Part shown: positions 55,427-64,000 of the stretch, one piece after another
How the letters are laid out: the number at the start of each line of letters is the position of its first letter
Position numbering within the stretch: the stretch's first letter is position 1
Assembly (NCBI RefSeq): GCF_002086155.1
Contig: NZ_MVHE01000013.1
Coordinates: forward strand, 1 to 64,000
Length of the DNA stretch: 64,000 bases
Direction: 5' to 3'
Source: Mycobacterium angelicum
GTDB lineage: Bacteria; Actinomycetota; Actinomycetes; Mycobacteriales; Mycobacteriaceae
The notes under the pieces: generated by a model
Databases searched by the model: none
Seen by the model: the letters and a program-made list of their open reading frames with translations, nothing else
Told to the model about the DNA's origin: nothing
Program-made: the position numbers and the translations under genes

Positions 55427-56773
55427 ATGAACGAGCCAGGCACCGCTGCGCCAGTCCGCAATCTGGCGGTCGACTACTACCGCGCGTCGGGCGTAGTTCT
55501 GATCGTGCTCGGGCATTGGCTGGCCGGATCGGTGACGTATCACGAGGGCCGGTTCGGTCGGCAGAACCCACTGGTCGACCAGCCCTGGACGCAATGGCTG
55601 ACCTGGCCTTTTCAGGCTGTCCCGGTGTTTTTTCTGGTTGCCGGCTACGCCGGTGCGGTGTCGTGGTCGCATCGCTACGACCGCGGCGGGGTATCGCGGC
55701 CGGACTGGATTCGGCGTCGACTGGCCCGGGTGCTCGGTCCCACCACCGTCTACGTCGGACTGATTTCGGTGATTGTGGTGTTAATGCAGAGCTTTGGCGT
55801 GCCGGCCTCGGTGCTCGAGTACTCCGGCTGGGCCATCGCGATGCACCTGTGGTTCCTCGCGGTCTATTTGGTGGTGGTATCGCTGACTCCGGTCGCGGTG
55901 GCCGCGCACCGCCGATGGGGTCTCGCGGTGCCGGTGGCGCTGGCCGCGGGCGTCGCGATCGTAGACGGTGCCACGATTGCGGCCCATGTCCCCCACCTCG
56001 GCTGGCTCAACTACCTGCTGTGCTGGGGGTTGTTCTATCAGCTCGGAATCGCTTGGCACGCAGGGTTATTGGCCGGCCGCAAACCACTTCTGCTCGCGGC
56101 GGGCTGCGCCTGCGCATTGGTCCTGCTGATTTGGCTGGGTCCTTATCCGATCAGCATGATCGGCGTTCCCGGCCAAGTCTTGCAGAACACGACGCCGCCC
56201 TCGCTGGCAATGGTCGCGTTCGGAGGTACGCAGGCCGGCATCGCGGTGGCGCTCGCGCCGGCGCTCAACAAGGCGCTGCGCTGGCCGCGTTTGCAACGCG
56301 CGGTAGCGGTGGCCAACAACAACGTGATGGCCCTTTACTTGTGGCACATGGTGCCGGTCGTGGTCGTGGCGGTCGTGGCCTACCCGGCCGGACTGTTGCC
56401 GCAACCGGAACAGGGCACCGCAGCGTGGTGGCTGGCCCGGCTGGAATGGGAAGCCGTGCTGAGCGTGGTCATGCTGGCCGAGATCGCGTTGTTGTGGTGG
56501 TTACGAAGCCTTTTCGCTGCACCGCTACCGTCGGTTCGGGTACCTCTGACCGACCGTTGGGCCGAGCCGATCCTGCTGACCGGAACCGCGCTGACCAGCT
56601 ATGGGTTGGCGCTCCTGTCCGCATGGGGCTTCGCCCCCGACGGCCGCTTCTCCTGGACGACGGCAGCTGTCTTCGCCGTCGGATTGGTGCTGATGGCATG
56701 CCGGCCCGCCAAGGCCACCACACCGGCCACCGGACAAGACAATCGTCAGCGCCGTACTGACGCTGAGGGCTGA
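55427..56773 (+). CDS. Acyltransferase 3 family membrane protein
   Basis: 448 residues, ten or more hydrophobic segments, with the acyltransferase-3 start VDYYRASGVVLIVLGHWLAG (catalytic-type His) and WPFQAVPVFFLVAGYAGAVSW. Such enzymes O-acylate polysaccharides, peptidoglycan or lipids in the cytoplasmic membrane. It lies 65 bp after the PE_PGRS-GH12 gene on the same strand. A longer ORF in another frame (55381-56760) is a shadow. Confidence 0.87.
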   Translation: MNEPGTAAPVRNLAVDYYRASGVVLIVLGHWLAGSVTYHEGRFGRQNPLVDQPWTQWLTWPFQAVPVFFLVAGYAGAVSWSHRYDRGGVSRPDWIRRRLARVLGPTTVYVGLISVIVVLMQSFGVPASVLEYSGWAIAMHLWFLAVYLVVVSLTPVAVAAHRRWGLAVPVALAAGVAIVDGATIAAHVPHLGWLNYLLCWGLFYQLGIAWHAGLLAGRKPLLLAAGCACALVLLIWLGPYPISMIGVPGQVLQNTTPPSLAMVAFGGTQAGIAVALAPALNKALRWPRLQRAVAVANNNVMALYLWHMVPVVVVAVVAYPAGLLPQPEQGTAAWWLARLEWEAVLSVVMLAEIALLWWLRSLFAAPLPSVRVPLTDRWAEPILLTGTALTSYGLALLSAWGFAPDGRFSWTTAAVFAVGLVLMACRPAKATTPATGQDNRQRRTDAEG

Positions 56774-56856
56774 TGGCCCAGGCGTTGGTGACCAATGGCC
56801 CCTGACCCTTGACGTTGAACCGAATAGGTTCCATCGCAGTGGGATAGGGAGAACGT

Positions 56857-57735
56857 ATGTCGAAGCTGCGCACTCATCTGGGGATCGTCGTCGGCGTCGA
56901 CGGCTCGCCGGGATCCAAGATCGCGGTCCAGTGGGCCGTTCGCGATGCCGAGTTACGCAACGTTGTGCTGACGCTGGTTCATGTTCTTCCAGCGGCGGCC
57001 CGCACAGAGAGCAAGCGTGCCCAAGGACAGCAGATCCTCGACGAAGCCCATCAGCTGGCCATCGAGAGCAGGCAGGGCGCATCTCTACGAATTGATTGCG
57101 AAATGCATTCTGGCAAAACGCTTCCCGCTTTGATCGAACTGTCGAAGCGGGCCACCTTGGTGGTGGCGGGCTGCCTCGGCACGGGGACCTTGCGGGGCCG
57201 GCACCTGGGCTCGGTTAGTGCGGGGCTCATCCATCACGCCGCATGTCCGGTCGCGGTCCTGCACGACGATGTCGAATTGCACGCCGAGCTCGCCCAGGCC
57301 CCGGTGGTAGTGGGAGTCGACGGCTCACCCAAGTCGGAACAGGCGCTCGCGATAGCCTTCGACGAAGCCTCGCACCGCAAGGTGGGGCTGACGGCGATCC
57401 ACACCTGGCGCCCGGTGGGCGTGTTCGACGAAATCGTCAGCTTCCCCGGTCCCGGCTGGCAGACGCTGAGGGCAAGGGAAGACGAAGTCATGGCCGAGCG
57501 GCTGGCCGGCTGGGGCGAACGCTATCCCGATGTCGAGGTCAACCGCATCGTCGCGCGCAACGATCCGACGCCTCAACTCGTCGATAGTTCCAAGTGGGCC
57601 CAGCTGGTCGTGGTCGGCGGCCATGGAAGCGGCGGATTCATCGGAACGATGTTCGGCTCGGTCAGTGCCGCCGTGGTGTTGTTGACCCACGTGCCCGTCA
57701 TCGTTGCGCGCGAATCACTGGCCAAGACGCGTTGA
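56857..57735 (+). CDS. Universal stress protein, two Usp domains
   Basis: 292 residues with two Usp domains (about 8-140 and 150-290). ATP-binding motifs: GVDGSPGSKIAVQWAVRDAE in the first, VVGVDGSPKSEQALAIAFDEA and the G2xG9xS-type GGHGSGGFIGTMFGSVS in the second. AGGGAG ribosome binding site before the ATG. Many mycobacterial tandem Usp genes are DosR targets; a partial DosR-like sequence upstream (about 56796-56809) is too weak to claim. Confidence 0.92.
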   Translation: MSKLRTHLGIVVGVDGSPGSKIAVQWAVRDAELRNVVLTLVHVLPAAARTESKRAQGQQILDEAHQLAIESRQGASLRIDCEMHSGKTLPALIELSKRATLVVAGCLGTGTLRGRHLGSVSAGLIHHAACPVAVLHDDVELHAELAQAPVVVGVDGSPKSEQALAIAFDEASHRKVGLTAIHTWRPVGVFDEIVSFPGPGWQTLRAREDEVMAERLAGWGERYPDVEVNRIVARNDPTPQLVDSSKWAQLVVVGGHGSGGFIGTMFGSVSAAVVLLTHVPVIVARESLAKTR

Positions 57736-57744
57736 CCGAAGCGC

Positions 57745-58569
57745 CTACGAACGAAGGAACTCCAGCACGTCTGCGTTGACTGTCTCGGCTTGCGTGGTGA
57801 TCATCCCGTGCGGGAAATCGTCGTAGGACTTCAGAATGCCGTTGGCCAACAGCTCTGCCGACCGCGGCCCGGCAGCCTGATAGGGCACGATCTGATCGTC
57901 TTTGCTGTGCAGCACCAAAACCGGCACGGTGATCTTCGTGAGGTCGTCGGTGAAGTCCGTCTGGGAGAACGCGACGATCCCCTCGTAGTGCGCCTTGGCG
58001 TCGCCCGTCATGCCCTGACGCCACCAGTTGGCGATGCTGGCTTCCGATGCCTGGACGCCTGGCCGATTGAACCCGTAGAACGGTCCCGACGGCAGCGCCC
58101 GGTAGAACTGGGATCGGTTGGCGGCCAATTGCGCCTGCAGATCGTCGAAAACGGCCTTGGGCAGACCGAGCGGATTGGCCTCGGTCTGCACCATCAGCGG
58201 TGGCACCGCGCTGATGAGAACGGCTTTGGCAGCGCGGCTTTCGCCATGGCGCGCCAGATAGCGGACTACCTCACCGCCGCCGGTGGAGTGGCCGATGTGC
58301 ACTGCGTCATGCAGATCCAGATGGTTTACCACCGCCGCGAGGTCGTCGGCGTAGTGATCCATGTCGTGGCCATCGGCCACTTGGGCCGAACGCCCGTGCC
58401 CACGCCGATCGGATGCGACAACGCGGTAGCCGTGGTTCAAGAAGAAGAGCATCTGAGCGTCCCAGTCGTCAGACGACAGCGGCCATCCGTGGCTGAATAC
58501 GATCGGCTGCCCCGATCCCCAATCCTTGAAGTAGATCTCGACTCCGTCATCGGTGGTGATCGTGGGCAT
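57745..58569 (-). CDS. Alpha/beta hydrolase, haloperoxidase/esterase type
   Basis: 274 residues. HGWP oxyanion motif (27-30), nucleophile GHSTGG with Ser95, Asp in LHSKDDQIVP and His in DFPHGM. Matches the non-haem chloroperoxidase/arylesterase group; in vivo probably an esterase. Starts MPTITTDDG at 58569. A TetR gene lies just upstream on the same strand, 40 bp away, and probably regulates it. Confidence 0.9.
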   Translation of the reverse strand: MPTITTDDGVEIYFKDWGSGQPIVFSHGWPLSSDDWDAQMLFFLNHGYRVVASDRRGHGRSAQVADGHDMDHYADDLAAVVNHLDLHDAVHIGHSTGGGEVVRYLARHGESRAAKAVLISAVPPLMVQTEANPLGLPKAVFDDLQAQLAANRSQFYRALPSGPFYGFNRPGVQASEASIANWWRQGMTGDAKAHYEGIVAFSQTDFTDDLTKITVPVLVLHSKDDQIVPYQAAGPRSAELLANGILKSYDDFPHGMITTQAETVNADVLEFLRS

Positions 58570-58609
58570 CGCAAACCTCTCGGTGGTGGGTGCGGGGTAG
58601 TGCGAAACC

Positions 58610-59260
58610 TTACGCGGCGTCGAGATCAGGCAGCGGGCGTCGGCAGAGTGCATGTGCCTCTGCTGCGTCAAGCCCGAACAGTCGCAACAGGTTTTCGGCC
58701 ATCGTGTCGGCGGCCGCGGCCCCGTCCCGGCGGCGGTCTTCGCGCAGCAGTGCGCCCAGCCCCAGCAGCGCACCACCGGCCAGAGCCAGCGCCGAACACG
58801 GGTCGCCGACACGAAACCGCCCGGCGGCGAAGGCGGCCTCGATGTCCCGCAAGGCGCGCGGGGCCAGCCCTCGATCCGGCGATAGCAGTGCCGGCCCACT
58901 GGTCAGGAAAATCTCGCTGTGCTGCGGATGCTGGCGGAACAGCCGGCCGGTGAGCCGGAAGCTGGTAGCGAACACTTCGGCGGGGTCCTCGAAGTCCGCG
59001 GTCAGGTGGTCCAGCAGCGCCCCATGGGTGTCGAGTACATCGGCGACGGCCGCATCGAACAACTGCTCCTTGCTGTCGAAGTGGTTGTAGAAGGAGCCCA
59101 TGCCGACGTCGGCGGCCTGGGTGATCTCCACTACCGGCACGCTGAACCTGCCCTCGGCGATCAATCTTTGTGCGGCCCGTACCAGCGCCGCCCGGGTGCG
59201 TCGTTTGCGCCGTTCGAGCCGGTTGGGCGCCGCACCCGACCCCTCACTCAGCGAAGTCAT
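58610..59260 (-). CDS. TetR/AcrR family regulator
   Basis: 216 residues. HTH region RRTRAALVRAAQRLIAEGRFSVPVVEITQAADVGMGSFYNHFDSKEQLF, then a helical ligand domain ending in a Leu/Ala-rich segment. Same strand as, and 40 bp before, the alpha/beta hydrolase gene. TAAGT/ACTTA half-sites at 59262-59266 and 59277-59281, just upstream of its start, may be an autoregulatory operator. Confidence 0.9.
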   Translation of the reverse strand: MTSLSEGSGAAPNRLERRKRRTRAALVRAAQRLIAEGRFSVPVVEITQAADVGMGSFYNHFDSKEQLFDAAVADVLDTHGALLDHLTADFEDPAEVFATSFRLTGRLFRQHPQHSEIFLTSGPALLSPDRGLAPRALRDIEAAFAAGRFRVGDPCSALALAGGALLGLGALLREDRRRDGAAAADTMAENLLRLFGLDAAEAHALCRRPLPDLDAA

Positions 59261-59261
59261 T

Positions 59262-59281
59262 TAAGTAGTATGCATCACTTA
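59262..59281. promoter_or_regulatory. Possible TetR autoregulatory site
   Basis: TAAGT and ACTTA arms separated by 10 bp containing TGCA, immediately upstream of the TetR start. Imperfect. Confidence 0.3.
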
Positions 59282-59420
59282 TGAGGCATTCGTCAGAACC
59301 TCTTGACCCCTTGGCCGGCATGTGTGACGATTTCGCCAGTGAATCCTGGGAGATGGTAATGGGCAACCGGTACCTGCATTCGGCGTATCAAACGACCGGC
59401 CCGCTGAAAGTGCCTGTCTC

Positions 59421-60365
59421 ATGACCGTTTCCGTACTACGTACCGCCGACGCCTGGTGGGTCGAAAGCGCGGGCCGCGCGGCAAGGATTGCCACCGCGGC
59501 AACCACCACCGGACGGCTGCTGGCCGACCGGAGCGCGATCGAGGCCGCGCTCGGTAACACCGACACCGACACCGTCGCCGTCGAGCACCTGGATGTGATC
59601 TCACCGGTGACGCGACCCTGCCGGGTGGTCGCGCAGATGACCAACTTCGAATCGCACGTCAAGGATGCCGGCATGGATCCGGCATCGGTTCCGCTGACTT
59701 TCTTCCGCAAGGCGTCCGCGTCGATCAGCGGACCGTTCGACGACATCGTCAAACCCGCACACGTCCAGTTGCTCGACTACGAAGTCGAGATCGGGCTGGT
59801 GATCGGACGCGCAATTCCGGTCGGGACAGCCATTTCCGACTCCAACCTCGCCGACGTCATTGCCGGTCTGCTGGTTGCCAACGATGTGTCAGCGCGCGAC
59901 ATCCAGCTTCCGCAGACCCAGTTCTACGAGGCCAAGTCCTACCCGAGCTTCACCCCGGTGGGGCCGAAGCTGGTGTTGCTCAACGCCGATGAACTACGGC
60001 GCTTCGGCGAGCTGCGGTTGCGCCTGCGCGTCAACGGCGAAGAGCGCCAGAATTCGCTAGTCGACGGCGACATGCTTTACCGCCCACTGCAGGCGCTGCA
60101 ATCGCTCACCCAGTTCCAGGAGCTCGCATCCGGTGACCTGATCCTCACCGGCACCCCGGTGGGCACCGCCCTGAGAGCGCCGTCCAAGCCGGTGGAGATC
60201 ATCGGAAACCTGTTACCGCCGGCCGTCAAGTGGAAGGCGTTCTTCAAACGTCAGGCCGCCAACCCGCACTACCTGCAACACGGGGACGTCGTCGAAGCGT
60301 CGGTGGCCACCGACGACGGAGCGATCGATCTGGGAACCCAGCACACCACCGTGCGATTCGCTTGA
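59421..60365 (+). CDS. Fumarylacetoacetate hydrolase family protein
   Basis: 314 residues, FAH-fold. Metal-binding and active-site blocks: YEVEIGLVIGRAIPVG, NDVSARDIQLPQTQFYEAKSYPSFTPVGP and SGDLILTGTPVGTA. Members hydrolyse or isomerise C-C bonds in aromatic degradation. ATG at 59421 with a GAAAG. About 125 bp upstream of the ThDP enzyme on the same strand; co-operation is possible but separate promoters are likely because a palindrome lies between. Confidence 0.88.
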   Translation: MTVSVLRTADAWWVESAGRAARIATAATTTGRLLADRSAIEAALGNTDTDTVAVEHLDVISPVTRPCRVVAQMTNFESHVKDAGMDPASVPLTFFRKASASISGPFDDIVKPAHVQLLDYEVEIGLVIGRAIPVGTAISDSNLADVIAGLLVANDVSARDIQLPQTQFYEAKSYPSFTPVGPKLVLLNADELRRFGELRLRLRVNGEERQNSLVDGDMLYRPLQALQSLTQFQELASGDLILTGTPVGTALRAPSKPVEIIGNLLPPAVKWKAFFKRQAANPHYLQHGDVVEASVATDDGAIDLGTQHTTVRFA

Positions 60366-60438
60366 GCGACAGCGCGTGGACTGTCAACCTCCTGGGAATC
60401 CCCCGCGCACGCGCTTTTTCGGGGCCTAATCAGCGCGT

Positions 60439-60455
60439 AAACGGGTAACCCGTTT
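60439..60455. promoter_or_regulatory. Perfect 17-bp palindrome before ThDP gene
   Basis: AAACGGGT-A-ACCCGTTT, 37 bp before the start of the ThDP enzyme and about 70 bp after the FAH stop. Operator or, less likely, terminator. Confidence 0.5.
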
Positions 60456-60491
60456 GACGGATCTGAAGCCGAAAACGGGAAGAGGTGCGCA

Positions 60492-62294
60492 ATGGCCGCG
60501 ACCGAAGTCAGCGACTTTTTGCTCGAACGACTGCGCGACTGGGGGGTCTCACACGTGTTCGCCTACCCCGGCGACGGCATCAACGGCCTCCTTGCGGCCT
60601 GGGGTCGCGCGGACAACAAGCCTATGTTCGTCCAGGCGCGCCACGAGGAGATGGCCGCGTTCGAAGCCGTCGGTTACGCGAAATTCAGTGGGCGCCTTGG
60701 TGTTTGCGCAGCGACCTCCGGACCGGGCGCGATCCACCTGCTCAACGGCCTCTACGACGCGAAGCTCGACCGGGTACCGGTGGTGGCCATCGTCGGGCAG
60801 ACCGACCGCAGCGCCATGGGCGGCTGGTACCAGCAAGAAGTGGACCTGTTGAGCCTCTACAAGGATGTGGCCAGCGATTACGTCCAGATGGTGACCGTGC
60901 CCGAACAGCTACCCAATGTCCTCGATCGCGCCATCCGCACCGCATTGACCAGGCGGGCCCCGACCGCGCTCATCATCCCTGCCGACGTACAGGAGCTCAA
61001 ATACTCACCTCCGGCCCACGAATTCAAGATGGTGCCGTCGAGCCTGGGGTTCGAGAAGGCCACCGTCGAAGCTTCACCCGAGGGCCTGCGGCAGGCCGCC
61101 GAGGTACTCAACTCCGGTGAGCGGGTCGCGATGCTTATCGGCGCCGGTGCCCGCAACGCCGCCCCGGAAGTGGCCGAAATCGCCGACCTGCTGGGCGCGG
61201 GAGTGGCTAAGGCGCTACTCGGCAAGGACGCCCTGTCCGATGAGTTGCCGTTTGTCACCGGATCCATCGGCTTGCTCGGCACGCGCCCCAGCTACGAATT
61301 GATGCGGGACTGCGACACCTTGCTCACCATCGGGTCGAGTTTCCCGTACACGCAGTTCCTGCCGCCGTTCGGTTCGGCGCGCGGTGTGCAGATCGATATC
61401 GACCCCACGGTCATCGGTATGCGCTACCCCAATGAGGTGAACCTGGTCGGCGACGCCAGCGCGACCCTGCGCGCCCTATTGCCGTTGTTGCAGCGCAAGT
61501 CCGACCGTTCCTGGCGCGAGACGATCGAGAAAAACGTCGCACGCTGGTGGGAAACCATGGCGATGGAAGCCGACGTGACAGCCGAGCCGATCAACCCGAT
61601 GCGGCTATTCGCCGACTTGTCGCCGAAGCTACCCGACAATGCGATCGTCACCGCCGACTCGGGCTCGTCGGCGAATTGGTATGCGCGCCAATTGAAGTTC
61701 CGCGGCAGCATGCGTGGTTCGTTGTCGGGCAATCTGGCCACGATGGGCCCGGGTGTCCCCTACGGTATCGGTGCGAAGTTCGCCCACCCGGACCGGCCGG
61801 TCATTGTGTTCGCCGGTGACGGCGCCATGCAGATGAACGGCTTGGCCGAGCTGATCACGATCGCGCACTATCGAGAGCAATGGGCCGACCAGCGGCTTGT
61901 CGTCGCGGTCTTGCACAACAACGACCTGAATCAGGTAACCTGGGAAATGCGGGCCATGGGTGGAGCACCGAAATTCGCTGAGTCCCAAACACTTCCGGAT
62001 GTCGACTACGCGGGATTCGCCGCCAGCCTGGGCCTGGCTTCGGCCAAGCTGACCGATCCCGGGCAGATTCCCTCGGCGTGGGATCAGGCACTACAGGCCG
62101 ACCGGCCGACGGTGCTCGACGTGCATTGTGACCCCAACATTCCGCCGGTCCCACCGCACGCCACCTTCGACCAGATGAAGGCCGCTGCCAGCGCGGTGCT
62201 GCACGGCGACGAGGATGCCTTTGGGCTGATCAAGGAGGGCATCAAAATCAAGGCACAGGAGTTCCTGCCGCACCGCGAAACCAGCCGCCGATGA
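60492..62294 (+). CDS. Thiamine-diphosphate enzyme, PoxB-like
   Basis: 600 residues with the three domains of the acetolactate synthase/pyruvate oxidase superfamily. N-terminal Pyr domain has the catalytic Glu in QARHEEMAAFEAVGYAK; the C-terminal PP domain has the GDG...NN motif (FAGDGAMQMNGL...LHNNDLNQVTWE). Closest by pattern to pyruvate dehydrogenase (quinone)/pyruvate decarboxylase-like proteins rather than IlvB. GAAGAGG ribosome binding site. Substrate assignment is tentative. Confidence 0.85.
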   Translation: MAATEVSDFLLERLRDWGVSHVFAYPGDGINGLLAAWGRADNKPMFVQARHEEMAAFEAVGYAKFSGRLGVCAATSGPGAIHLLNGLYDAKLDRVPVVAIVGQTDRSAMGGWYQQEVDLLSLYKDVASDYVQMVTVPEQLPNVLDRAIRTALTRRAPTALIIPADVQELKYSPPAHEFKMVPSSLGFEKATVEASPEGLRQAAEVLNSGERVAMLIGAGARNAAPEVAEIADLLGAGVAKALLGKDALSDELPFVTGSIGLLGTRPSYELMRDCDTLLTIGSSFPYTQFLPPFGSARGVQIDIDPTVIGMRYPNEVNLVGDASATLRALLPLLQRKSDRSWRETIEKNVARWWETMAMEADVTAEPINPMRLFADLSPKLPDNAIVTADSGSSANWYARQLKFRGSMRGSLSGNLATMGPGVPYGIGAKFAHPDRPVIVFAGDGAMQMNGLAELITIAHYREQWADQRLVVAVLHNNDLNQVTWEMRAMGGAPKFAESQTLPDVDYAGFAASLGLASAKLTDPGQIPSAWDQALQADRPTVLDVHCDPNIPPVPPHATFDQMKAAASAVLHGDEDAFGLIKEGIKIKAQEFLPHRETSRR

Positions 62295-62471
62295 CCGGTG
62301 ATACAGGCCACAGGTTTGAGGCTTCGGCGATCCGGAAACCCTTGATCTTGTAGGGGAATTCTTTGCACTGAGACGCGTAGGAATCGCGTCCGGTGGTTTC
62401 CCTGCTGGCTGAGCGCAATCGACTACAGCGCGAGGTCGCCATGGTAAACGAGTAAGCAACGGGAGGTATTC

Positions 62472-62705
62472 ATGGCGGAGAAGAGTGGGCCGCAAGAGGC
62501 CGTCGAGGGCGTCGTCGAGGGTGTTAAGGGCAAGGCGAAGGAAGTCATTGGCGCCGTAGCCGGCCGTGATGACGTCAAGCGCGAGGGGCAGGCCCAGCAG
62601 GACAAGGGCGATGCCCAGCGTGACGCGGCCAAGAAGGAAGCCCAAGCAGAAGCCGCTCGCGGGGGCGCAGAAGCCGCCGAGGAACGGCAGAAGGCTAACC
62701 AGTAG
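62472..62705 (+). CDS. CsbD-like small stress protein
   Basis: 77 residues, highly charged and Ala/Gln-rich (EKSGPQEAVEGVVEGVKGKA, KEVIGAVAGRDDVKREGQAQ, a run of EAQAEAARGG). Matches the mycobacterial CsbD-like/microaggregate-binding family, stress-induced and probably unstructured. GGGAGG ribosome binding site. A strong terminator hairpin follows. Confidence 0.85.
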   Translation: MAEKSGPQEAVEGVVEGVKGKAKEVIGAVAGRDDVKREGQAQQDKGDAQRDAAKKEAQAEAARGGAEAAEERQKANQ

Positions 62706-62717
62706 CTTGTCAGGAGG

Positions 62718-62748
62718 ATGGGCCCAGTCCGAATCGGACTGGGCCCAT
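62718..62748 (+). terminator. Strong hairpin terminator after csbD
   Basis: Perfect 15-bp stem ATGGGCCCAGTCCGA/TCGGACTGGGCCCAT around a single A. The following sequence is not T-rich, so it is of the T-poor mycobacterial kind. Confidence 0.75.
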
Positions 62749-62789
62749 TCGCCTTTCGCAGGTGCTCTAGACGGTGCTCTAGAGGCTGA

Positions 62790-63482
62790 TCAGCGCCGGT
62801 TGGCGGTCAGCCGGGCAATCGGCGTTTCGTCGAGGTGAGACAACAACTCGCAGGGGTTTTCGAAAACCGCTACGGCACCGGCGGTTTCGAGTTCCGCCCG
62901 GGACACCCCACCGCTGAGCAGCCCGATGCTGGCCACGCTCGCGCGGGCGCTTGCTTCGGCATCCCAAACCGCGTCGCCGACGAAGACGGCCTGCCCGGCC
63001 GATACGCCTGCACGGTCCAGCGCCACGCGGATGATGTCGGGCTTGGGCTTGGCGGTGTCGACGTCGGCAGCCGACGTGACCTCGGCGACCAGGTCGTCAC
63101 AATCGAGCACCTTTCGCAACAAGGCCAATTCGTCTTCGGGCGCCGACGTGGCAAGCACCACCTGCAGGCCCAGATCGGCGACGCGCTGCAGCAGCTCGCG
63201 CGCCCCGGGCAGCACTCGAAGTAGCGGACCGGCTTCTTTATAGTACTGAGAATGCAGATCCTTCAGTCGTTTTCGCGCGTCGTCGGACGCATCGCCGGAC
63301 AACGACCGCACCAGCGTTGATCCGTCCATTCCGATCGATCGATGGATGCGCCAAGTCTCGGCATCGATTCCGGCTTCCGCGAAGGCGCGCTGCCACGCAT
63401 GGACATGCAGGTAGTTGGAATCGACGAGCGTGCCGTCAACATCGAATAAGACTGCCGGTATCACCGGCTTGCGCTTATCCAC
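62790..63482 (-). CDS. HAD family phosphatase
   Basis: About 230 residues. Motif I DVDGTLVDSN, motif II in VVLATSAPEDE, Lys in TAKPKPDI and motif III GDAVWDAEA: a Cof/beta-phosphoglucomutase-type HAD hydrolase. The ORF is open to 63839 but the upstream part overlaps the next gene on the same strand and has no family similarity; GTG at 63482 or 63464 is the likely start. Substrate unknown. Confidence 0.87.
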   Translation of the reverse strand: MDKRKPVIPAVLFDVDGTLVDSNYLHVHAWQRAFAEAGIDAETWRIHRSIGMDGSTLVRSLSGDASDDARKRLKDLHSQYYKEAGPLLRVLPGARELLQRVADLGLQVVLATSAPEDELALLRKVLDCDDLVAEVTSAADVDTAKPKPDIIRVALDRAGVSAGQAVFVGDAVWDAEASARASVASIGLLSGGVSRAELETAGAVAVFENPCELLSHLDETPIARLTANRR

Positions 63483-63553
63483 CGAGTTATCCACATCTTG
63501 TGAATCAATTCCACTGCCGGCGAACACAATTAATTCCGGCGAGCAGGAATTGG

Positions 63554-63937
63554 TTATGACCTGAACAGCAACGCCGTGACCGCAACATCGGCAAGCAGCA
63601 GTGCCAAACCGAACAGCGGGACGACAAATCCCCAGCGCCGCAACGCCGTAAAGAACGAAACAATGATGGTTACGGCGGCAACCACTGGCGCGCCATAGAA
63701 CAAAATTCCGTAGACCAACCCGCTCGGACCCAGATGGGGACATTGCGCCGCACTGCATGCCGCGACGCTCATCGCCGCGCCGACGGCGAATATCATCACC
63801 AATATCGCGGCTGGGACGGTCAATAGGGCAAGCACCCAATTGATCACCGCACGACTGCGGCGGACAGAATCCCCCGCATCCGGCGGCGGGGCCTTCGCGC
63901 CGGGGACCAACTGGTCGGTTTCCTGATTGAGACTCAT
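63554..63937 (-). CDS. Membrane protein, hypothetical
   Basis: 127 residues from ATG at 63937 (MSLNQETDQLVPG), which has a strong AAGGGAGG ribosome binding site. Three or four predicted hydrophobic helices (about 34-58, 70-92, 97-125) with a short Cys-containing loop AACSAAQCPHLG. No family recognised. It precedes the HAD gene on the same strand by ~70 bp. Confidence 0.75.
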   Translation of the reverse strand: MSLNQETDQLVPGAKAPPPDAGDSVRRSRAVINWVLALLTVPAAILVMIFAVGAAMSVAACSAAQCPHLGPSGLVYGILFYGAPVVAAVTIIVSFFTALRRWGFVVPLFGLALLLADVAVTALLFRS

Positions 63938-64000
63938 TACGCCTCCCTTCGTGGGACTCATCGGCTCATGGCGAGACCGCGCCACCGACCACCGCGGCGC

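Noticed and set aside
56796-56809. DosR-like box before the universal stress gene
   Set aside because: Only about half the conserved positions of the DosR consensus match.
62790-63839. 349-residue HAD protein
   Set aside because: The N-terminal ~115 residues overlap the upstream membrane-protein gene and are not family-like; a start near 63482 is more credible.

Overview
The window is from a slow-growing Mycobacterium. The evidence is high-GC sequence, two PE_PGRS and three PPE-MPTR genes, an MmpS/MmpL pair, a cyclase/ATPase/LuxR regulator, a MazEF module that reads like M. tuberculosis MazEF6, and a narK-narGHJI block. Species cannot be fixed from sequence alone; an M. kansasii- or M. marinum-like organism is plausible. 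No rRNA, tRNA or CRISPR array was seen.

Layout. 1-3.9 kb: a PE_PGRS gene, then a TetR regulator divergent from a three-gene operon (DUF1772-like, NIPSNAP, DUF4267) with paired palindromic operators between them. 4-7.2 kb: a candidate RiPP cluster consisting of a 29-residue peptide with a strong ribosome binding site, a YcaO enzyme and a TfuA protein, convergent with a LysB-like mycolylarabinogalactan esterase. 8.6-16.6 kb: DUF2804, a small membrane protein, a bestrophin, a GMC oxidoreductase and the large LuxR regulator. 16.6-23.6 kb: an accessory patch with a transposase remnant, a MazEF-like pair, an AT-richer pair of conserved hypotheticals (one frameshifted), a PPE and a PPE remnant, a Phd-type antitoxin with a decayed toxin, mazEF6, and several palindromes and dispersed repeats.

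23.6-32.6 kb: narK-narG-narH-narJ-narI, read leftward with overlapping junctions, giving nitrate import plus the respiratory nitrate reductase; then a COG4705 membrane protein. 32.8-35.3 kb: a PPE with an internal 501-bp duplication, a TetR, and a small secreted protein behind two strong palindromes. 35.6-39.5 kb: larE-larB-larC, the pathway for the nickel-pincer cofactor, with no larA in the window, followed by an MFS transporter. 39.6-45.5 kb: TetR, mmpS, mmpL and a PPE-MPTR.

45.7-53.8 kb: a hotdog protein, a molybdopterin oxidoreductase remnant, DUF6629, a TPR protein and an esterase, an enoyl-CoA hydratase divergent from an FAD oxidoreductase and acyl-ACP thioesterase pair. 53.9-64 kb: a PE_PGRS fused to a GH12 endoglucanase domain, an acyltransferase, a universal stress protein, an alpha/beta hydrolase with TetR, an FAH-family enzyme, a PoxB-like ThDP enzyme, a CsbD-like protein, a HAD phosphatase and a membrane protein.

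The strongest candidate for an undescribed system is the peptide-YcaO-TfuA cluster at 4.2-7.2 kb. Second-tier points are the PE_PGRS-GH12 fusion, the larA-less lar operon with a three-cysteine LarE, and the three antitoxin genes that all show the geometry of leaderless transcripts.
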